Below, in pieces: positions 59,473-64,000 of a stretch of DNA of 64,000 nt. The notes beneath the pieces are model-generated. The model saw only the letters and a list, made by a program, of their open reading frames with translations. It was not told the DNA's origin and made no database searches. Made by a program: the position numbers and the translations under genes. How positions within the stretch are numbered: position 1 is the first letter of the stretch; each line of letters opens with the position of its first letter. Origin of the DNA: Lachnospiraceae bacterium (GTDB taxonomy: Bacteria; Bacillota; Clostridia; Lachnospirales; Lachnospiraceae); assembly GCA_910575255.1 (NCBI GenBank), contig CAJTEM010000011.1, positions 1 through 64,000 on the forward strand. The letters are read 5' to 3'.

Positions 59473-60357
59473 ATGGCGATTTTTGAAGGAGCCGGTGTGG
59501 CGTTAATTACCCCGTTTCATGCGAACGGAGAAGTAAATTATGAGAAATTGGAAGAGCTTTTGGAGGAGCAGGTTTCGGGCGGGACGGATGCCGTCATTTC
59601 CTGCGGTACGACCGGGGAATCCTCGACCATGAGTCATGAAGAGCATATGGAGGTGGTGAAATTCACCTGTCAGGTAGTGAAGAACCGGATTCCGGTGATT
59701 GCGGGGACCGGCTCGAATTCCACAAGAGAGGCGATTCATCTGTCGGAGGCAGCACAAGAGGCAGGAGCCGACGGGCTTTTGCTGGTTACGCCTTATTACA
59801 ACAAGGCGACACAGGGCGGGCTGACTGCACATTATAAGGCAGTGGCACAGTCCGTGAAGATCCCGATTTTGCTTTACCATATTCCGGGACGGACCGGGGT
59901 GACGATGAAGCCGGAGACGATCGTAAACCTGTGCAGGGAGGTGCCGAATATTGTGGGAGTCAAGGAGGCAAGCGCTGACTTTTCTGCGATAGCACAGATT
60001 ATGAATCTGGCTGACGGAAAGGTGGATTTGTATTCCGGCAATGACGACCAGATTGTCCCGCTCCTGTCCTTAGGAGGCAAGGGCGTGATTTCCGTGCTGT
60101 CCAACGTAGCCCCTAGGCAGACGCATGACATCTGTGAGACATACCTGAAAGGGGACTGTAAAAAGAGCCGTGAGCTGCAGCTGAAGGCGATTCCTCTGAT
60201 CCATGCACTGTTCTGCGAGGTGAATCCGATTCCGGTCAAGGCAGCGATGAATCTGATGGGCAAAGAGGTCGGCCCGCTGCGCCTGCCTCTGACAGAGATG
60301 GAGCCGCAGAATCAAAAACGCCTGATGCAGGCAATGCAGGAGTACGGAATTCTGTGA
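59473..60357 (+). CDS. dapA: 4-hydroxy-tetrahydrodipicolinate synthase
   Basis: 294 aa, TIM barrel. It condenses pyruvate and aspartate semialdehyde. Seen: GAGVALITPFHANGEVNYEK, the GTTGESSTMSHEEH signature, YYNKATQGGLTAHYKAVAQS, catalytic Tyr in LLYHIPGRTGV and Schiff-base Lys in NIVGVKEASAD. It begins the branch to lysine, cell-wall diaminopimelate and, in spores, dipicolinic acid, which links it to spoVAD. Controlled by the upstream riboswitch. Confidence 0.97.
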   Translation: MAIFEGAGVALITPFHANGEVNYEKLEELLEEQVSGGTDAVISCGTTGESSTMSHEEHMEVVKFTCQVVKNRIPVIAGTGSNSTREAIHLSEAAQEAGADGLLLVTPYYNKATQGGLTAHYKAVAQSVKIPILLYHIPGRTGVTMKPETIVNLCREVPNIVGVKEASADFSAIAQIMNLADGKVDLYSGNDDQIVPLLSLGGKGVISVLSNVAPRQTHDICETYLKGDCKKSRELQLKAIPLIHALFCEVNPIPVKAAMNLMGKEVGPLRLPLTEMEPQNQKRLMQAMQEYGIL

Positions 60358-60373
60358 GAAAGGGGCGGATACG

Positions 60374-61150
60374 ATGACCAGAATTATCATGCACGGATGC
60401 AATGGAGCCATGGGACGGGTAATCTCCGGACTGGCAGAGGACATGGAGGATGTCAGGATCGTGGCCGGGATTGATCCGGATGACAGGCAGAGCTTCGGGT
60501 ATCCGGTCTTTCAGAGTCTGGAGCAGTGCGATGTGGAAGCAGATGTGATTGTGGACTTTGCTTCGGTGAAGGCAGTGGATCATTTGCTGGATTATTGTGC
60601 CGCAAAAGGAATGCCTCTGGTGCTGTGCACGACGGGGCTTTCCGAGGAGCAGGCGGCAAAGGTACAAAGGACGGCCGGGAAGACGGCGGTTCTTCGTTCC
60701 GCTAATATGTCGCTGGGGATCAACACCCTTTTAAAGCTTTTGCAGGATGCAGCCAGGGTGCTGGCCGCGGCCGGTTTTGATGTGGAGATTGTGGAAAAGC
60801 ATCATAACCGCAAAGTGGACGCGCCCAGCGGGACGGCTTTGGCTTTGGCGGACTCGGTTAACGAGGCACTGAATCATGAGTATCACTACGAATACGACCG
60901 GTCGGTGAAGAGAACCAGACGGGATGCGAAGGAAATCGGGATCCAGGCTGTACGCGGCGGCACAATTGTCGGTGAGCATGAGGTGATTTTTGCCGGGCAG
61001 GACGAGGTGGTAACTTTCAGCCATACGGCCTATTCCAAGGCGATCTTTGGAAAAGGAGCGCTGGAGGCGGCGCTGTTTCTGAAAGGAAAGGGGCCGGGGC
61101 TTTATACGATGGCGGACGTGATAGAGGCTGCGGGTCAAAAGCAGCATTGA
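60374..61150 (+). CDS. dapB: 4-hydroxy-tetrahydrodipicolinate reductase
   Basis: 258 aa. NAD(P) site IIMHGCNGAMGRVISGLAED, DVIVDFASVKAVDHLLDYC, VLCTTGLSEEQAAKVQ, catalytic region EIVEKHHNRKVDAPSGTALA and AVRGGTIVGEHEVIFAGQDE. It performs the second step after dapA, 16 bp downstream in the same riboswitch-controlled operon. Confidence 0.97.
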   Translation: MTRIIMHGCNGAMGRVISGLAEDMEDVRIVAGIDPDDRQSFGYPVFQSLEQCDVEADVIVDFASVKAVDHLLDYCAAKGMPLVLCTTGLSEEQAAKVQRTAGKTAVLRSANMSLGINTLLKLLQDAARVLAAAGFDVEIVEKHHNRKVDAPSGTALALADSVNEALNHEYHYEYDRSVKRTRRDAKEIGIQAVRGGTIVGEHEVIFAGQDEVVTFSHTAYSKAIFGKGALEAALFLKGKGPGLYTMADVIEAAGQKQH

Positions 61151-61167
61151 TTTTCCTGATTTTTCCG

Positions 61168-61208
61168 GGTATGGAAGAAGGTTATTCTCTTCCATACCTG
61201 TTTTTTTC
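61168..61208 (+). terminator. Terminator of the dapAB operon
   Basis: GGTATGGAAGA (61168-61178) pairs perfectly with TCTTCCATACC (61188-61198) and is followed by TGTTTTTTT. Confidence 0.92.
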
Positions 61209-61269
61209 ATAAAATAAGCTTCTTTGAAACATAATAAATCAGGACAACAACAGAAAGGAGAATAAAATT

Positions 61270-61632
61270 ATGAAAAAAATGAAGATGTCAGCGCTGCTTA
61301 TGCTGACACTGCTGTCTCTTTTCTGCCTGACGGCATGCGGCAGCAATAAGAATAATGCCGGAACCGGCACGAGTGCGGCGCAGTCCAGTCAGGCCATGAC
61401 AGGAGCGAATACGGAAAGCTCGGGGAATTCTTCGGGAGTCACCTCCGGGAATACTACGGGCAGCACTGCCGGAAGCACCTCTGGCGCTGCCGGAACCAGC
61501 GCAGCCGGCAGCTCAGATAAGGAGGAGAGCAGTCCCGGGGTGATTGAGGGGCTGATGGATGATGTCGAGGACGGTGTCGAGGATCTGACCGGAAATGACA
61601 GTTCCAGGGCTTCGGATGAGAGCAGGCAGTAA
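61270..61632 (+). CDS. Small Ser/Thr/Gly-rich lipoprotein
   Basis: 120 aa. A lipoprotein signal with lipobox (SLFCLTACGS) is followed by about 60 residues of Ser, Thr, Gly and Ala, then an acidic end (VIEGLMDDVEDGVEDLTGND). No domain is recognised. Probably anchored outside the membrane with a disordered tail. RBS AGAAAGGAG. Confidence 0.75.
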   Translation: MKKMKMSALLMLTLLSLFCLTACGSNKNNAGTGTSAAQSSQAMTGANTESSGNSSGVTSGNTTGSTAGSTSGAAGTSAAGSSDKEESSPGVIEGLMDDVEDGVEDLTGNDSSRASDESRQ

Positions 61633-61701
61633 CCGATGTGTGGAAAGTCCCTGTCGTGTGGCGGGGGCTTTTTCCTTTTTGGGGATGGAACCGGGAGGTA
61701 C

Positions 61702-61965
61702 GCCCTGGAGGAAGGGAGGGAGCCGAAAGATGCGCTCTGGAAAACGGGTTCCCTGGACCTCAGGTTTCGGATGGAGAAACTCTAAGCTTGCAGGAATCTG
61801 CTAAAAGCAGGAGCAAAAATGCAGAACTCGCTGCGCTCAGACAGCTGCATTTTTGCTCCTGACGCAGATTCCTGCGAGCTAAGAGTTTCTGTCCATCCTG
61901 CAAACGCAATCCAGGGAATCCGTTTTCCAGAGCGCATTTTTCGACTCCCTCCCTTCCTCCAGGGC
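61702..61965. repeat. 264-bp giant palindrome with conserved tip loop
   Basis: Nearly the whole 264 bp folds on itself. Outer GCCCTGGAGGAAGGGAGGGA pairs with the sequence ending at 61965; TGCGCTCTGGAAAACGG pairs with CCGTTTTCCAGAGCGCA; AAACTCTAAGCTTGCAGGAA with its partner near 61866-61889; and a 17-bp tip stem, 61808-61824 with 61845-61861. The tip loop, AACTCGCTGCGCTCAGACAG, is at 61825-61844. The left junction is AGGTACGCC. It is the full form of the half element at 1-165. Non-coding. Confidence 0.92.
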
Positions 61966-62050
61966 TGAGCACTGCCGATTGCTTCTATCCCCATTTCCCG
62001 CTGCGGCCCTCACCTTGTCTTAAGGTGTACCTTCTGGAATTTCACCCCAC

Positions 62051-62394
62051 GTTACTGTTCACAGGCAATGTCAGTTAGTTAAGAAAATGAGAAACTCAGC
62101 CAGGGAAGAGGGGGAAGTCCCCGCCGGAAAGAGTCTGCGGATTTTGACTTTGCAGAGATTTAGAAGTCCTTGGATTTTTGAGTTTTGCGTTGAAACGAAA
62201 ATTCACACTGTCTGAGCGGAGCGAGTTTGTGAATTTTCGTTTCGTTTTTAGCAAAAATCAGAAATCTTAGGAATTCTTAATCTCGAAACCGGAAAAATCC
62301 GCAGACTCTTTCCGGCGGGGACTTCCCCCTTTTCCCTGGCGTACCTTTTGGAACAGCTTAACTAACCGACATTGGGTGTGAACAGTAACCACCT
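62051..62394. repeat. Palindromic element with GTTACTGTTCACA ends, inserted in a second copy
   Basis: The ends GTTACTGTTCACA and TGTGAACAGTAAC are exact inverted repeats, extended by CAATGTCAGTTAGTTAAG/CTTAACTAACCGACATTG. The interior has paired GC-rich stems, the GACTTTGCAGAGATTTAGAAG inner arm and, at the tip, a stem around CTGTCTGAGCGGAGCGAGTT, the reverse complement of the tip-loop motif at 22-41 and 61825-61844. The flanks (TTTCACCCCAC on the left, CACCTCACCCCGTGAAA on the right) look like a split copy of the CCTCACCCCACCCCGTGAAA arm seen at 352-371. No gene was found from 62395 to 62710. Confidence 0.9.
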
Positions 62395-62710
62395 CACCCC
62401 GTGAAATGTAAAATTAATATTTTGGACTTGTTAAGGGCTGGTTTTCGTGTTAAGATGAGAGAGCGTCCCGTGACAGGGAAGGGGCGATGGCTGATATTAT
62501 GATTCACCGTGATTCAGACGGTATGATCTTGAGGGATTCTCTCGGAATGATTCCATGGAAGTAACAGAAAAGGTAACGGTTCGGATAGATCTGCGTGTTC
62601 ACCGCGCGAAAACGTGGTGGTCACCAGAAAAGAGGATAAGCCGAAAATATGAAACGCAGGGGTGAGAACTGCAGCACATAAAAGGATTCCTATAAAAGGG
62701 CAGGTATCAG

Positions 62711-63040
62711 ATGAAGAGTAGGGGCAGGGTTTACCGGGGGAGATGTTCCTGGAGAAAAAGACAGATCAGAAGGGCGGCGCATTGCGGGAGAACCCGGCTG
62801 CGTTATGCAATGGCTGCGATGCTGGCCGTGGAGGCGGCTGTGCTGGTTCCGTATAGCCTGCGGGCGCAGGGGATCCGTTTTCAGGTTTTGCGTCAGGAAC
62901 AGAGCTGCCAGGTGGAGTGGGTCATTCCGGGAGAGGGTTTGCAGGCGTCAGCGGGGGAGATATATGGACTTCGCCTGGTTCCGGGTACCTGGGAAATCCA
63001 GATTTATCATCGGCAGGAGATCCTCCGGCCAGAAGGGTGA
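62711..63040 (+). CDS. Uncertain hypothetical protein
   Basis: A 109-aa open frame. The first 35 residues are very Arg-rich, followed by a hydrophobic helix (AMAAMLAVEAAVLVPYSL) and a beta-like end (AGEIYGLRLVPGTWEIQIYH). The ribosome site is weak. I recognise no family, and it may not be a real gene. Confidence 0.3.
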   Translation: MKSRGRVYRGRCSWRKRQIRRAAHCGRTRLRYAMAAMLAVEAAVLVPYSLRAQGIRFQVLRQEQSCQVEWVIPGEGLQASAGEIYGLRLVPGTWEIQIYHRQEILRPEG

Positions 63041-63063
63041 TGCCGTTACTTTTATAGGGGGAG

Positions 63064-63808
63064 ATAAGGGGCCGCGGCAGGTAGGAAAAACCACATTATC
63101 GACCAAAATGGCAAAAAAGGATCGGAAGACTATATCAGCCGGGATATAAAAGAGTTATCTCAGGTTGCAGATGAAACTGCATTTTTAAACTTCATGAGCG
63201 TGATTGCCGCAAGGACAGCGACAAATGTCAATTATGAAGCTCTTGCAAATGAGACTGGCGTTTCTGCGCCCACGGCAAAGCATTGGCTGTCTGTCCTGGT
63301 GTCTTCCGGAATCGTTGCGCTCATTCAGCCATATTCCAACAATGCCCTCAAGCGTGTCATCAAAGCTCCCAGAATGTATTTTCTGGATACAGGTCTTTGT
63401 GCATATCTGGCAAAATGGAGCAGTCCGGATACCCTGGAGGCAGGAGCTGTGGGCGGGGAGTTCTTTGAAACCTGGGTGGTATCAGAAATATATAAAAGCT
63501 ACCTGAATACCGGCCAGAAGCCGCCCCTGTATTTTTACCGTGACAGCAATAAAAAAGAGATTGACGTCATCATTTATCAGGATGGCACAGTGACTCCTGT
63601 TGAGATCAAGAAAAGTTCTGCACCTAAGAATGCGGTAAAAAATTTCTCTGTTCTTAATCCGATTGAGCAGGAGTCCACGGAAGAAAATGTCTTCTCCGGC
63701 GCCGCCCGTTTAAAAGTAAATGTGGGAACGGGAGCGGTAGTCTGTATGTGCGCTGATCTGATACCGGCAGATAAAAAGAATTGGTATGTGCCGGCCTGGC
63801 TCATTTAG
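63064..63808 (+). pseudogene. Decayed DUF4143-type AAA ATPase
   Basis: A P-loop remnant GPRQVGKTTLSTKMAKK (about 63069-63119) is followed within a few bases, in another frame, by DYISRDIKELSQVADETAFL and the whole DUF4143 domain to 63808 (VNYEALANETGVSAPTAKHW, APRMYFLDTGLCAYLAKW, FYRDSNKKEIDVIIYQDGTV). About 150 residues between P-loop and DUF4143 are missing and the frame is shifted, so the ATPase cannot work. A frame from ATG 63194 could still make the 204-aa C-terminal part. Confidence 0.8.
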
Positions 63809-63847
63809 TTATAAAGGATTATTAATGATGACATCGCAAAGAATCTA

Positions 63848-63876
63848 TTGCAATTATAAATCTGATATATTATAAT
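63848..63876 (+). promoter_or_regulatory. Promoter of purC
   Basis: TTGCAA (63848-63853), a 17-bp spacer and TATAAT (63871-63876), followed by about 90 bp of leader with a small CCCCG...CGGGG hairpin (about 63894-63911). Confidence 0.65.
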
Positions 63877-63963
63877 CTCACTGTGTCAACGGCCCCGCTG
63901 CAGGTAACGGGGTATCAGGATGTTTTCATGATTGTTTATTACGGAAAAGGACAGGTGGATACC

Positions 63964-64000
63964 ATGGAAAAGAAAGAATTATTGTATGAGGGAAAGGCGA
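63964..64000 (+). CDS. purC: Start of phosphoribosylaminoimidazole-succinocarboxamide synthase (cut by window end)
   Basis: Only 12 codons are present, MEKKELLYEGKA, which is the typical beginning of PurC (SAICAR synthetase) in clostridia. ATG 63964 has an AGGACAGG-type site. The rest lies beyond the window, so the call rests on this short match and the good promoter. Confidence 0.7.
   Translation, partial: MEKKELLYEGKA

Noticed and set aside
61702-62394. Possible insertion sequence with a transposase
   Set aside because: Inverted repeats are clear but no coding frame with a transposase motif lies inside; called a non-autonomous palindromic element.
1-64000. tRNA, rRNA or prophage genes
   Set aside because: None recognised on either strand by reading; no cloverleaf-like CCA-ended segment or phage structural gene was seen.

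Overview
The window looks like chromosome of an anaerobic, spore-forming Firmicute, most likely a Lachnospiraceae (Clostridium cluster XIVa) gut bacterium. Support: a complete spoIIIAA-AH operon, spoVAD/spoVAE, a Spo0A-type DNA-binding protein with 0A boxes, strong AGGAGG ribosome sites, TTG/GTG starts, a GlpP-controlled glycerol regulon and a lysine riboswitch ahead of dapA. The DNA is moderately GC-rich by eye. No rRNA, tRNA, CRISPR array or intact transposase was seen.

Layout. 0.5-5.5 kb: ComEA-like lipoprotein, orphan OmpR-type regulator, GNAT acetyltransferase, a condensation-type acyltransferase with an HSL-type esterase, and rlmH. 5.8-13.1 kb: secreted cell-wall-binding protein, the spoIIIA operon (with a sigma-E-like promoter and an apparent ATT start for spoIIIAA) and an Asp23 protein. 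13.2-15.7 kb: small DMT exporter, a maf gene with six 36-bp repeats, and a cyclopropane-fatty-acid synthase. 15.8-22.8 kb: glycerol regulon (glpK, mgtC-like, a three-gene glycerol-3-phosphate dehydrogenase set, glpP), with two matching leader terminators that are probable GlpP targets. 22.8-25.7 kb: papain-fold-like protein, YheO-type regulator, and a Rpn-family nuclease gene split by a 161-bp palindrome. 26-34 kb: cysteine desulfidase-type enzyme, DAACS symporter, CoA-disulfide reductase, AbgT transporter, M24 peptidase, a UroD/MtaA-type protein and a small membrane protein with a one-base frameshift. 34.9-47 kb: Smr protein, histidine phosphatase, class II aldolase, zinc alcohol dehydrogenase, mtnA, an AAA-ATPase, a nucleoside-type ABC importer (BMP lipoprotein, double ATPase, two permeases) and an MTA/SAH-deaminase-like amidohydrolase. 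47-52 kb: ldh, Spo0A-C protein, MEMO-AMMECR1 fusion, spoVAD-spoVAE. 52-64 kb: PBP1A, YigZ, typA, a two-OB-fold SSB, a CobO-like protein, lysine riboswitch-dapA-dapB, a small lipoprotein, a decayed DUF4143 ATPase and the start of purC.

Two larger themes stand out. First, intergenic spaces carry a family of very large modular palindromes (about 150-350 bp; near 1-372, 5529-5683, 12456-12628, 34287-34571, 61702-61965 and 62051-62394, with solo halves elsewhere). They share a GGCGTACC junction, a variable GC-rich stem with compensating substitutions, and in some copies a conserved tip loop AACTCGCTNCGCTCAGACAG. I do not recognise this as a named element. Second, the 35-47 kb genes could together import nucleosides and salvage 5'-methylthioadenosine or 5'-deoxyadenosine by a DHAP-shunt-type route (MtnA isomerase, class II aldolase, aldehyde reduction). 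The deaminase and importer sit beside them, but the phosphorylase or kinase step is not in the window.
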